From Alphaproteobacteria bacterium (GTDB taxonomy: Bacteria; Pseudomonadota; Gammaproteobacteria; Burkholderiales; Burkholderiaceae_C), in the NCBI GenBank assembly GCA_030054175.1, contig JASGCM010000006.1, positions 62,001-126,000 on the forward strand: a DNA stretch of 64,000 nt. The letters run 5' to 3'. How positions within the stretch are numbered: position 1 is the stretch's first letter; each line of letters begins with the position of its first letter. The position numbers were made by a program, and so were the translations under genes. Below are positions 38,499 to 46,586 of this stretch, piece by piece. The notes under the pieces are model-generated. The model did no database searches. It was not told where the DNA came from and worked only from the letters and a program-made list of their open reading frames with translations.

Positions 38499-39725
38499 TC
38501 AGGCTGCCAATGGCAGTTCGACCATAAAGCAAGCCCCGCCCCCTGGGCGGGCTTCGCAGCTTACTTCTCCCCCATGGTGGCGCGCGATGGAACGCACCAA
38601 TGTCAACCCCAAGCCGGTACCCCCCTGCCACTCGCTTTGGTCGGGCACCCGGAAAAAGGGCTCGAAGATCTTGTCCCGCAACATTTCAGGTACCCCAGGG
38701 CCCCGGTCCAGCACTTCGATGCGCAGCAAGCCATCATGAGTTGGCGTCAATTGCATGACGACCTCAGCCGCAGGACTGCCGTGACGCAAAGCGTTGTCCA
38801 GCAAATTTCGCAGCATGCGGCGCAGCAAGCGATCCACGCCTTGCACCTGCAATTGCAAGGCGTCCTTCATCTCCAGAGAGATCTCGCAGCGGCTGCACTC
38901 CTCGCTTGCCAAGCCGGCCATGTCGACCCGATCCATGCCCAGGTTCGGGCCAGGACTGACTTGATCGAGTCGGCTGGCCAGCAAGACCTCCTCCACCAAT
39001 TGATCGAGCTCTTCCAGATCGCGCAAAATTTCCTTTTGTAAGTGGTGGTCCGGTCGCTGTGCTTGCAGCTCCAAAGCCATCCGCATGCGCGTGATCGGCG
39101 TACGGAATTCGTGCGAAGCATTTGCCAGCAGGTTTTTGTGCGACAGCACCAAGCCTTGCATCTTTTCGGCCGCTTGGTTGAATCGATGCGTCAACGAGGC
39201 CACCTCATCTTGGCCTTGCACGGGCATGCGCGCCGATAAGTCCCCGTCGCCCCAGCGCGTCACCGCCCGCTCCAGGTTTTCCAGGCGGCGAGTCAGCTGC
39301 CTGATGATGGGGTAGCTGCCGATCGCCACCGCCACGGCCGCCAAAAGCAAGGTCCAGAGCAGACCGTTGGGCAGCGACCAAAAGGTGCGCGGCGGTCTTG
39401 GAATGTGTACGTGCAGCCACTCCCCGTCATCCATGGTCAATAAGAATTCAGGCCCCGGGCCGTACAGCCCGGGCGTCATGCCTTCCATGCCTGGGCTGGG
39501 TTTGCGTTTTCCCTCAGGAAGCCCGTCCGGGGGCAGCAGCAGGGCACGCCCGTGCGCCACGATGGATCCCAGTGGGTTGCGTGCCACTACCTCGCGGATC
39601 GGCGGATCGCTCAAAAACCTGGAAGCGACAGAGGCCAGCAACATGATGACCACCACCACCGCCACCACCGATACCCAGATCTTCAACCAGAGGTGATGGT
39701 GAACAGGTTTGGGAAGGTCGGGCAT
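38499..39725 (-). CDS. two-component sensor histidine kinase
   Basis: A 408-residue membrane kinase. Transmembrane helices at about residues 13-35 and 120-140 enclose a periplasmic sensor domain of about 85 residues (with PGPEFLLTMDDGEWLHVHIP). A HAMP linker (RRLENLERAVTRWGDGDLS) precedes the phosphoacceptor His in LLANASHEFRTPITRM. The ATPase domain has the N box NLLDNALRHG, GPGVPEML and GGTGLGLTLV. The layout resembles CpxA/RstB-type sensors of envelope state, but the signal is unknown. It follows its response regulator by five bases. Confidence 0.93.
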   Translation of the reverse strand: MPDLPKPVHHHLWLKIWVSVVAVVVVIMLLASVASRFLSDPPIREVVARNPLGSIVAHGRALLLPPDGLPEGKRKPSPGMEGMTPGLYGPGPEFLLTMDDGEWLHVHIPRPPRTFWSLPNGLLWTLLLAAVAVAIGSYPIIRQLTRRLENLERAVTRWGDGDLSARMPVQGQDEVASLTHRFNQAAEKMQGLVLSHKNLLANASHEFRTPITRMRMALELQAQRPDHHLQKEILRDLEELDQLVEEVLLASRLDQVSPGPNLGMDRVDMAGLASEECSRCEISLEMKDALQLQVQGVDRLLRRMLRNLLDNALRHGSPAAEVVMQLTPTHDGLLRIEVLDRGPGVPEMLRDKIFEPFFRVPDQSEWQGGTGLGLTLVRSIARHHGGEVSCEARPGGGACFMVELPLAA

Positions 39726-39730
39726 GATGC

Positions 39731-40444
39731 TCAGTCTTGCACGCGGGAAAACACATAGCCCACGCCACGCACCGTCAAAATGCGTTTGGGCGACTTCACG
39801 TCATGTTCGATGACCGAGCGTATGCGACCGATGTGCACGTCGATGGAGCGGTCAAAGGCTTCCATCTCGCGGCCTCGCACCACCTCAATGATTTGTTCTC
39901 GCGAAAGAACGCGCCCAGCCCGTTCGGCCAAGGCCAGCAGCAAGTCAAACTGGTACGACGTCAAATCGGCCAACTGTCCAGAGACTCGCACAGTTCGGCT
40001 ATCGCGGTCAATTTCCAGCGATCCATAGCGCATCGGCTCGGATACCGGTGGCACGTGGCGAGACAACAAGGCTTGGCGCCTTAAAATCGCCCGCACCCGA
40101 GCCAACAATTCACGGGGCTCGAAGGGTTTTGCCACATAATCATCGGCGCCAATTTCCAAACCCACAATCCGATCCATCGGATCGCCCTTGGCGGTCAGCA
40201 TCAAGATGGGGGTCTGGCCTTTGGTTCCCTCCAAGGCCCGAATGCGTCGGCACACTTCCAAACCGTCTGAGTCGGGCAGCATCACGTCCAAAATGACCAA
40301 ATCGGTGGCCGAGGACTGGCCTAACCGGTGCATGCCTTCATTGGCTGTCGCCGCATGTGAAACCGCAAAGCCGGACTGCGACAGATACTCACTGACCATG
40401 CCGGCCAAGCGGTGATCGTCTTCGATGATCAATAAAGAATCCAT
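39731..40444 (-). CDS. OmpR-family response regulator
   Basis: A 237-residue response regulator. The receiver domain has the acidic pair (LLIIEDDHR), phosphoacceptor Asp in LVILDVMLPDSDG, the conserved Thr/Ala of LMLTAKGD and Lys of ADDYVAKPFEPRELLARV. The C-terminal winged helix includes LTSYQFDLLLALAERAGRVLSREQI, in part, and VDVHIGRIR-like text. The ATG at 40444 is preferred because GGAG lies eight bases upstream; the ATG two codons earlier at 40450 would be too close to it. Paired with the histidine kinase directly downstream. Confidence 0.94.
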   Translation of the reverse strand: MDSLLIIEDDHRLAGMVSEYLSQSGFAVSHAATANEGMHRLGQSSATDLVILDVMLPDSDGLEVCRRIRALEGTKGQTPILMLTAKGDPMDRIVGLEIGADDYVAKPFEPRELLARVRAILRRQALLSRHVPPVSEPMRYGSLEIDRDSRTVRVSGQLADLTSYQFDLLLALAERAGRVLSREQIIEVVRGREMEAFDRSIDVHIGRIRSVIEHDVKSPKRILTVRGVGYVFSRVQD

Positions 40445-40495
40445 CCCCATTGCTCCAAAAAATCAGATGCACATGATGGGCTATGCTACGTCGAG

Positions 40496-42067
40496 ATGAC
40501 CCAACCACCGACCATTTTGCCTCAGTCAGCCAGCTCGACCCTGGTCGCTGCTTTGCTGGAGTCAGCGCGCCCAGATCCGAACCGCCTGGCCATCGAGTTC
40601 TCGGATCAGGCGTTAAGTTACGCTCAATTTGTTTCTCTTGTGCAAACCTGTCGGGGTCGACTGCAATCTTGGGGGATCCGTCCGGGTGACCGCGTGGCGG
40701 CCCTGTGCCTGGGACACCCTTTGCAGCTGGCCGCCCTGTTTGCGGTGGCCGAACTGGGGGCCATTTGGGTACCGCTGAATTTCCGTTTGGCCACGCCTGA
40801 ATGGCGGCAGGTTCTGGACGACTGCCAGCCCCGTTGCCTGTTGGCAGACCCGGCCTGGTGGGAGGCCGCCCAAGCCTTGGCGGTCGACTCTGGTTTGCCC
40901 ATCCAACCCTTGGAGGTATTGGGGAAGTCGGGGCCAACGGTCAGTCCCCAACCAGTTCGGGGCCCGGCTGCGCGCGACGCCGGCATCGACACACCGGTTT
41001 TGTTGGTTTACACCTCAGGCACCACGGGGCGACCCAAAGGGGCCGTTCACACCCAGGGCAATTTGCTGGCCAACGCCCGGGCTGCCATCGCCGCGCAAGA
41101 TCTGGCCCCCTCGGACCGGGTGTTGACCCTGCTGCCTTTGTTTCATGTGGGAGGTTTATGCATCCAGACCCTGCCTGCCTTGTTGGCTGGCGCTTGTGTC
41201 GTGTTGCATCCTCGTTTTGACCCGCAACAAGCCTTGGTCGATTTGGAGCGACGGCGCATCACCCTGACCCTGATGGTGCCCGCCGTCATGAAGGCGGTCG
41301 TTGAGCACCCCCACTTCCGTGACGCCCAGTTCACCCACCTTCGGGCTTTGTGGGCCGGCTCCAGCGTTTTGCCCGATGAATTGGTACAGATTTGGCTGCA
41401 CCGGGGGATTCCCGTGTGCAATGTGTATGGGGCCACCGAGACTGGGCCATTTTCTATTGCCTTGGGGCCGCAGCATGCCGCCAGCCATTTGGGCTCATGC
41501 GGTTGGCCGGCACTGGGGGTCGAAGCCCGCCTTCAGTCCCTGCCCGGCACCCAGGTCGACGCGACCGTGGGCGAGGTGTGTTTGCGCGGCCCAGCCATCG
41601 TTCGCAGGTACTGGCCCGAACGACCGGCTTTGGATGATCAGGGTTGGTTCCACACTGGCGATTTGGCTCGAAAGGATCAAGATCTAAGTTGGCGTATCGT
41701 GGGCCGTGCGAAAGACATGATCATCTCGGGTGGGGAAAACATTTACCCGGCTGAAATCGAAAACATCCTGGCGCGTCACCCGGCTGTGGCCGAATGTGCG
41801 GCTGTGGGTTTGCCCGACCCGCGCTGGGGCGAGCGGGTGGTCGCGGTCGTGGTTTTGCGCCCGGGATTGGAGCCCAGCGATGACGATTTACTCGATCCCG
41901 TGCGATCGGCTCTGGCGCGCTACAAGCACCCACGCCAATTGCTGCGCCTCAACAGCTTGCCCAAAACCGCACTGGGCAAAGTGCAAAAAGAGCGCTTGGT
42001 CGCCAGTATCACTGAGCCCGCTGGTACAAAGGCAGAACCTTCGGCAGATTCGCCTCGATCTCCTTGA
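40496..42067 (+). CDS. AMP-dependent acyl-CoA synthetase/ligase
   Basis: A 523-residue ANL-superfamily enzyme activating a carboxylic acid through an acyl-adenylate. The P-loop YTSGTTGRPKGAVHTQGN, the A5-type NVYGATETG, the adenylate-binding GWFHTGDLARKD and GRAKDMIISGGENIYPAEIE, and the C-terminal catalytic lysine in LPKTALGKVQKERL are all present. The acid substrate cannot be read from sequence; a medium/long-chain fatty acid or aromatic acid is plausible. Divergent from the response regulator, and overlapping the M48 protease gene tail-to-tail by 59 bases. Confidence 0.92.
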   Translation: MTQPPTILPQSASSTLVAALLESARPDPNRLAIEFSDQALSYAQFVSLVQTCRGRLQSWGIRPGDRVAALCLGHPLQLAALFAVAELGAIWVPLNFRLATPEWRQVLDDCQPRCLLADPAWWEAAQALAVDSGLPIQPLEVLGKSGPTVSPQPVRGPAARDAGIDTPVLLVYTSGTTGRPKGAVHTQGNLLANARAAIAAQDLAPSDRVLTLLPLFHVGGLCIQTLPALLAGACVVLHPRFDPQQALVDLERRRITLTLMVPAVMKAVVEHPHFRDAQFTHLRALWAGSSVLPDELVQIWLHRGIPVCNVYGATETGPFSIALGPQHAASHLGSCGWPALGVEARLQSLPGTQVDATVGEVCLRGPAIVRRYWPERPALDDQGWFHTGDLARKDQDLSWRIVGRAKDMIISGGENIYPAEIENILARHPAVAECAAVGLPDPRWGERVVAVVVLRPGLEPSDDDLLDPVRSALARYKHPRQLLRLNSLPKTALGKVQKERLVASITEPAGTKAEPSADSPRSP

Positions 42068-42845
42068 TGCGAGCCTCCCCCGAGGGGTGGGTGCTCATCC
42101 ATTGCGGCGGGGCATTTTTGTTGGCGGCAGTCATTTTTTGCCACAGTGTGACCCCAGCCTGGGGGTTGTAGCCGGCACGAGCGGCCAACTCCATCCCCAC
42201 CAAGTCGGCTTCGGTTTCGTCCTCTCGGCTGAACTTCAGAGTCAGCAAATTGGCCCCTTCGCGGGCCACCAGGTCGGTGATTTGCGGGCTGATGCCAAAG
42301 ACCCCAGCCACGATGGCTCCGCCCAGTCGGGTCAGGCCCTGAGTGGCCGCGCTTTTTCCCATCCGCTCGCGGGCGTGCTCGCGCAGGGCATGGGCAATTT
42401 CATGACCCATGACCATTGCAACCTCATCGTCGGTCAACTCCAGTTGCTTCAAGATGCCATAAAAGAAGGCAATCTTGCCGCCGGGCATGCAAAAGGCGTT
42501 GATTTGGGCCGAACCGATCAGATTCACCTCCCATTGCCATTGCTTGGCCCTGGGGTTCCATTCGTGGCTGTACGGAATGATTTTTTGTGCGATGTGTCGC
42601 AGTCGGATCACTTGCGGGTGATTGGCCGGCCCTAAGGCATTTTTGCTGGCCGCTTGCTCCAACATTTGCTTGTACTGTTGTTGGGCGTTGCGCTCCAATT
42701 CTTCCGCCGGAACCAATTTGGCGAACTTCGATTGCTCGCCCACTTCGACACCCTCTCGTGCCCAAGTCTGGCTGCCAAACAGACCCGCGCCAGCGGCGCA
42801 CCAGGCGCAGCGGTGTATAAATCGTCGTCGATCGGTCTCTTGCAT
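42009..42845 (-). CDS. M48-family metalloprotease with Tat-like signal
   Basis: A 278-residue periplasmic zinc protease of the LoiP/YggG-like M48 group. The zinc site is MGHEIAHALREHARE, with the third ligand in EDETEADLVGMELAARAG. The N-terminus carries a twin-arginine-like signal, TDRRRFIHRCAWCAAGAGLFG. Members of this group degrade misfolded envelope proteins. The last 59 bases overlap the acyl-CoA synthetase gene in the convergent arrangement; the C-terminal residues PLYQRAQ come from this overlap. The start at 42845 is 36 bases from the divergent ampG start. Confidence 0.9.
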   Translation of the reverse strand: MQETDRRRFIHRCAWCAAGAGLFGSQTWAREGVEVGEQSKFAKLVPAEELERNAQQQYKQMLEQAASKNALGPANHPQVIRLRHIAQKIIPYSHEWNPRAKQWQWEVNLIGSAQINAFCMPGGKIAFFYGILKQLELTDDEVAMVMGHEIAHALREHARERMGKSAATQGLTRLGGAIVAGVFGISPQITDLVAREGANLLTLKFSREDETEADLVGMELAARAGYNPQAGVTLWQKMTAANKNAPPQWMSTHPSGEARIKEIEANLPKVLPLYQRAQ

Positions 42846-42881
42846 GATCAGATTACCCGTAAAAGACAGAAAATAGCGCTT

Positions 42882-44219
42882 ATGTCCGCTCCTTCAAGCC
42901 CACCGCTGCCCCCTCTGCCGCCCGAAGACGCAAGCCTGGGTTGGCGTGGCGCCGTGACAGTTTATTTCAGTCCGCCGGCACTGCGCTTGTTTTTTTTGGG
43001 TTTCAGCGCTGGTCTGCCCCTGTTGTTGGTGTTGGGAACCCTCAGTTTTCGCCTGCGCGAAGCGGGTATCGATCGTGCCACCATTGGCTTTCTCAGTTGG
43101 GTCGGCTTGGCTTATGCCTTCAAATGGGCTTGGGCGCCATTGGTAGACCGCATGCGACTGCCCCTCTTGCATGCCTGGCTGGGGCGGCGTCGCAGCTGGT
43201 TGCTGCTGGCCCAAGCCGGTATCATTTCGGGCCTGTTTGGCATGGCCACCACCGACCCGCAGCAAGACCTCAGTGGACTGGTGTTTTGGGCCTTGGTGGT
43301 GGCTTTTGGCTCGGCCACCCAAGACATCGCGTTGGATGCGTATCGCATCGAATCGGCCTCTGTCCGACACCAGGCGGCCCTTGCCGCCACCTATCAGACC
43401 GGTTACCGTTTGGCCATGATCTGGGCCGGTGCTGGTGTTTTGTGGTTGGCAGCGACGGCTCAAACAGACAGTGGCTACCAGCACCAGGCTTGGTGCTGGG
43501 CCTATTTGGCCATGGCCGCATCCATGGCCGTGGGCTGCCTCACGGTTTTGGTCTCGCCCGAGCCGAAGGCAGTCCCCTTGCCACCGACCAAGGGACTGCC
43601 CGAGTGGTTACGCGAAGCCTTGGTCGCCCCCTTCGCCGAATTCATCCAACGCCATCGTTGGCATGCCCTGCTGATCCTGGGGCTGATCGGCATCTACCGC
43701 ATCAGCGATGTCGTCATGGGCATCATGGCCAACCCTTTTTATGTCGACATGGGTTACACCAAAGAGCAGGTGGCCGCAGTCAGCAAGGTCTTTGGCGTCA
43801 TCATGACCTTGCTGGGTGCCTTCATCGGGGGGGTGCTCTCGATGCGCTTGGGCATCATGCGCATCCTCATGCTCGGCGCCGTACTCAGTGCAGTCAGCAA
43901 CCTCTTGTTCGCCTGGCTGGCTCAGCAAGAACCCAGCGTACAGGCCTTGGTTTGGATCGTCAGCGCCGACAATCTGTCGGGCGGCATCGCCTCGGCTGCT
44001 TTCATTGCCTACCTCTCCAGTCTGACGCAGGTGCAGTACTCGGCCACCCAATACGCACTCTTCAGCTCCATGATGCTGCTGGCGCCCAAATGGCTGGCGG
44101 GCTTTTCAGGCGTATTCGTCGATGCCTACGGCTACCCGGCGTTCTTCACGGCCACGGCCTTACTGGGTGTGCCCGTTTTGATCTTGGTGCACCTTGCGGC
44201 CAAAATTCGGCCACATTAA
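42882..44219 (+). CDS. ampG: AmpG-type muropeptide permease (MFS)
   Basis: A 445-residue inner-membrane transporter of the AmpG group. Typical blocks: FFLGFSAGLPLLLVLGTLSF, REAGIDRATIGFLSWVGLAYAFKW in part, LLQ-like loops, and AFGSATQDIALDAYRIE. AmpG imports anhydromuropeptides released from the cell wall, feeding the AmgK/MurU salvage route also encoded in this window. A Pro-rich cytoplasmic tail (PSSPPLPPLPPEDA) precedes helix 1. The ATG at 42882 was chosen because it gives the normal AmpG length. Convergent with the MBL-fold gene, five bases apart. Confidence 0.9.
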   Translation: MSAPSSPPLPPLPPEDASLGWRGAVTVYFSPPALRLFFLGFSAGLPLLLVLGTLSFRLREAGIDRATIGFLSWVGLAYAFKWAWAPLVDRMRLPLLHAWLGRRRSWLLLAQAGIISGLFGMATTDPQQDLSGLVFWALVVAFGSATQDIALDAYRIESASVRHQAALAATYQTGYRLAMIWAGAGVLWLAATAQTDSGYQHQAWCWAYLAMAASMAVGCLTVLVSPEPKAVPLPPTKGLPEWLREALVAPFAEFIQRHRWHALLILGLIGIYRISDVVMGIMANPFYVDMGYTKEQVAAVSKVFGVIMTLLGAFIGGVLSMRLGIMRILMLGAVLSAVSNLLFAWLAQQEPSVQALVWIVSADNLSGGIASAAFIAYLSSLTQVQYSATQYALFSSMMLLAPKWLAGFSGVFVDAYGYPAFFTATALLGVPVLILVHLAAKIRPH

Positions 44220-44224
44220 AACGC

Positions 44225-44863
44225 TCAGGTGCCGCCGACAAACGGGTTGGTTTTGCGCTCGCGCCCGAAAGTGCTCTCGGGGCCATGGCCTGGGATGAAC
44301 ACCGTGTCGTCGCCCAAGGGCCACAGCCTTTGGGTGATGCTGGCGATCAGCGTGTCGTAGTCGCCGCGAGGGAAGTCCGTGCGGCCGATGCTGCCCGCGA
44401 AAAGCACATCTCCGACGAAAGCGCGCCCGATCTCGGGGGAATAAAACACCACATGACCCGGCGTGTGCCCCGGGCAATGGCGCACCTGCAAGTTGTGTGC
44501 ACCAATCGTCACTGTATCGCCATCGTGAAGCCAGCGCGTAGGCTGAAACGGCTGAGCGGGTGGAAATTGGTACATCGCAGCGGCTTGAGTCAAACCGTCG
44601 ATCCAGAACTGGTCTTCCGGGTGAGGCCCATGGATGGGCAGTTGATGCGCCCGGGCCAATTCGGCCGTGGCTGCCGCATGGTCGACATGCCCGTGCGTGA
44701 TCCAAATTTGCTCCAATTTCAGACCCATCTTTCGCACCGCATCCTCAATGCGATCGGTGTCGCCGCCCGGGTCAATCACTGCTGCTTGCAGGCTGACATC
44801 GTCCCACACCAGTGAACAGTTTTGCTGGAACGGCGTGACCGGAATGGTCAGGTACTTCAACAT
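44225..44863 (-). CDS. MBL-fold metallo-hydrolase, glyoxalase II-like
   Basis: A 212-residue metallo-beta-lactamase-fold hydrolase of the YcbL/GloB-like group. Zinc ligands are visible in WITHGHVDHAAATAELA, HCPGHTPGHVVFY, AFVGDVLFAGSIGR and FIPGHGPESTFGRERK. It probably hydrolyses a thioester such as a hydroxyacylglutathione; the substrate is unproven and the helical GloB C-terminal domain is missing. The start MLKYLTIPVTPFQQN at 44863 is the family norm. It follows xthA by 16 bases and is likely cotranscribed. Confidence 0.9.
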   Translation of the reverse strand: MLKYLTIPVTPFQQNCSLVWDDVSLQAAVIDPGGDTDRIEDAVRKMGLKLEQIWITHGHVDHAAATAELARAHQLPIHGPHPEDQFWIDGLTQAAAMYQFPPAQPFQPTRWLHDGDTVTIGAHNLQVRHCPGHTPGHVVFYSPEIGRAFVGDVLFAGSIGRTDFPRGDYDTLIASITQRLWPLGDDTVFIPGHGPESTFGRERKTNPFVGGT

Positions 44864-44879
44864 CGTGTGCTCTCCTTGC

Positions 44880-45668
44880 TCACCAAGCCTCATCGTAATG
44901 CACCGTCAAGGGGGCATGGTCTGAAAATTTTTCGTCTTTGTAAATCGACTCGTCTCGGGCCCGCTCGGCCAACCCGGGAGTGGCCAAATGGTAATCAATG
45001 CGCCAACCCACATTGTTGGCGTAGGCTTGGCCTCGGTTACTCCACCAGGTGTAGCAGGCATCTGTCGCGTCGGGTTGCAAACGCCGGTAGACATCGACCA
45101 ACCCCCCCTCAGTGGTAATTTTTGTCATCCAGGCTCGCTCCTCGGGTAAAAAGCCACTGTTCTTCAGATTGCCTTTCCAATTTTTCAGATCGGCTTCGCG
45201 GTGGGCGATGTTCACATCACCGCACAAAATGAACGCGCGTTTTTTCTTCAAAGACTTCAAATGCGGTTCGATCAAGTCCAAAAAGCGGTACTTGGCCTCC
45301 TGCCGCTCGGGCCCTGACGAGCCACTTGGAAAATAACAACTGATGATCGACAGTTTCCGCTTGGGGGTATCAAATCGCAACTCGACATAGCGGCCCTCGG
45401 CATCGAACTCGCCCCCGTCAAAGCCGACTTGGACTGCGCTGGGTTCGTGTCGCGTGTACACCCCCACCCCCGAATAGCCTTTTTTCATGGCAAAGTGGAA
45501 ATGCCCACGCAAACCCGCCAGTTCTTCGAACTGACCGGCCACATCCTCTGCCTGCGCCTTGACCTCTTGCACGCAAAGCACATCGGGTGCGTGCTGCACC
45601 AGCCACGCCTCCAGGCCCTTGCGCGTTGCCGAGCGGATGCCATTCAAATTCAAACTGGTTAACTTCAA
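44880..45668 (-). CDS. xthA: exodeoxyribonuclease III (AP endonuclease)
   Basis: A 262-residue EEP-fold nuclease that cuts at abasic sites. Catalytic blocks: SLNLNGIRSA, the metal-binding Glu in CVQEVKAQ, CGDVNIAHREADLKN, WWSNRGQAYANNVGWRIDYH in part, and FSDHAPLTV with the catalytic His. The family usually starts MKLTxxNxNG. Here the matching start is a TTG at 45668 (or the TTG before it), with GAGGAAG upstream, and no ATG fits. A longer in-frame reading from an upstream ATG would translate the adjacent palindromic repeat and is rejected. Confidence 0.92.
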   Translation of the reverse strand: MKLTSLNLNGIRSATRKGLEAWLVQHAPDVLCVQEVKAQAEDVAGQFEELAGLRGHFHFAMKKGYSGVGVYTRHEPSAVQVGFDGGEFDAEGRYVELRFDTPKRKLSIISCYFPSGSSGPERQEAKYRFLDLIEPHLKSLKKKRAFILCGDVNIAHREADLKNWKGNLKNSGFLPEERAWMTKITTEGGLVDVYRRLQPDATDACYTWWSNRGQAYANNVGWRIDYHLATPGLAERARDESIYKDEKFSDHAPLTVHYDEAW

Positions 45669-45684
45669 CAAAGCAAACACTTCC

Positions 45685-45807
45685 TCAGAAATTGGGGTCA
45701 CAGAAATTGGGGTCAGACCCCAATTATGGTTTCAATGCCCCAGGGGTTGCGCGACCCAGGGCTCATAATTGGGGTCTGACCCCAATTTCTGTGACCCCAA
45801 TTTCTGA
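45685..45807. repeat. 123-bp nested palindrome built from four GAAATTGGGGTC-type units
   Basis: Two 44-base arms (45685-45728 and 45764-45807) are exact reverse complements, separated by a 35-base centre. Each arm itself contains a direct repeat of the unit CAGAAATTGGGGTCA plus a partial inverted copy (GACCCCAATTAT). The centre holds further CCCAGGG-type symmetry. It fills the divergent gap between xthA and pyrE. On transcription or melting it could form a long hairpin or a cruciform. Related single units lie at 21881-21905 and 61829-61848. Confidence 0.92.
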
Positions 45808-45828
45808 ACACGACAAGGATTCGGCTTC

Positions 45829-46515
45829 ATGGCACTCGCTAACGACGCATTGGCACATGATTTCATTCAGTTTTCTCTCGATTGCGGGGTGCTGAAGTTT
45901 GGTCAATTCAAAACCAAGGCCGGTCGACTCAGCCCATATTTCTTCAATGCCGGTTTGTTTGATCAAGGGGCTTCCTTGGGCCGTTTGGCTGGGTTTTATG
46001 CCGACGCCTTGTTGACCAGTGGCATCGAGTTTGACATGATTTTTGGACCGGCCTACAAGGGCATCCCTTTGGGTGCGGCCGTGGCCATAGAGTTGGCCCG
46101 TCGTGGCAAGAATATGCCTTTTACATACAACCGCAAAGAAGCCAAAGACCACGGCGAAGGGGGCAGTTTGGTTGGCGCACCGCTCAAGGGGCGGGTCCTG
46201 ATCGTGGACGATGTCATGAGTGCCGGCACCGCCGTGCGCGAGTCCATTGCCTTGATCGAGTCCGCCGGCGCGCAAGCCCATGCGGTGGTTATTGCCCTTG
46301 ACCGGCAGGAAAAAGCGACCGAAAAACAGGCCGACGGCCAAGTGATCGATGTGCCCTACAGCGCTGTTCAGTATGTGCGCAATACTTTGGGTTTGTCGGT
46401 CTGTGCCATTGCCCGTTTAGATGATCTGCTCAGTTACCTGGGGCAGCGCCAGGGCGCAGACATGGAGCAACACCTGGAACAGATGCGCGACTACCGCCAC
46501 CGTTACGGCGTCTGA
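45829..46515 (+). CDS. pyrE: orotate phosphoribosyltransferase
   Basis: A 228-residue type I phosphoribosyltransferase that makes OMP from orotate and PRPP. The PRPP-binding loop is GRVLIVDDVMSAGTAVRES. Other blocks: FGQFKTKAGRLSPYFFNAG, FGPAYKGIPLGAAVA and the flexible loop YNRKEAKDHGEGG. The ATG at 45829 follows the large palindrome by 21 bases. Its stop is 71 bases before the ABC-transporter binding-protein gene. Confidence 0.96.
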   Translation: MALANDALAHDFIQFSLDCGVLKFGQFKTKAGRLSPYFFNAGLFDQGASLGRLAGFYADALLTSGIEFDMIFGPAYKGIPLGAAVAIELARRGKNMPFTYNRKEAKDHGEGGSLVGAPLKGRVLIVDDVMSAGTAVRESIALIESAGAQAHAVVIALDRQEKATEKQADGQVIDVPYSAVQYVRNTLGLSVCAIARLDDLLSYLGQRQGADMEQHLEQMRDYRHRYGV

Positions 46516-46586
46516 TCCGCCCAGCGCCCTCTTGGGGTTGGCAAAATTCATCGCATTTGGATTATCCTTTGGGCAAGGAGATACGC

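Noticed and set aside
42941-44815. 624-codon open frame on the plus strand
   Set aside because: A +2-frame shadow of ampG that then runs antisense through the MBL-fold gene. No coherent domain.
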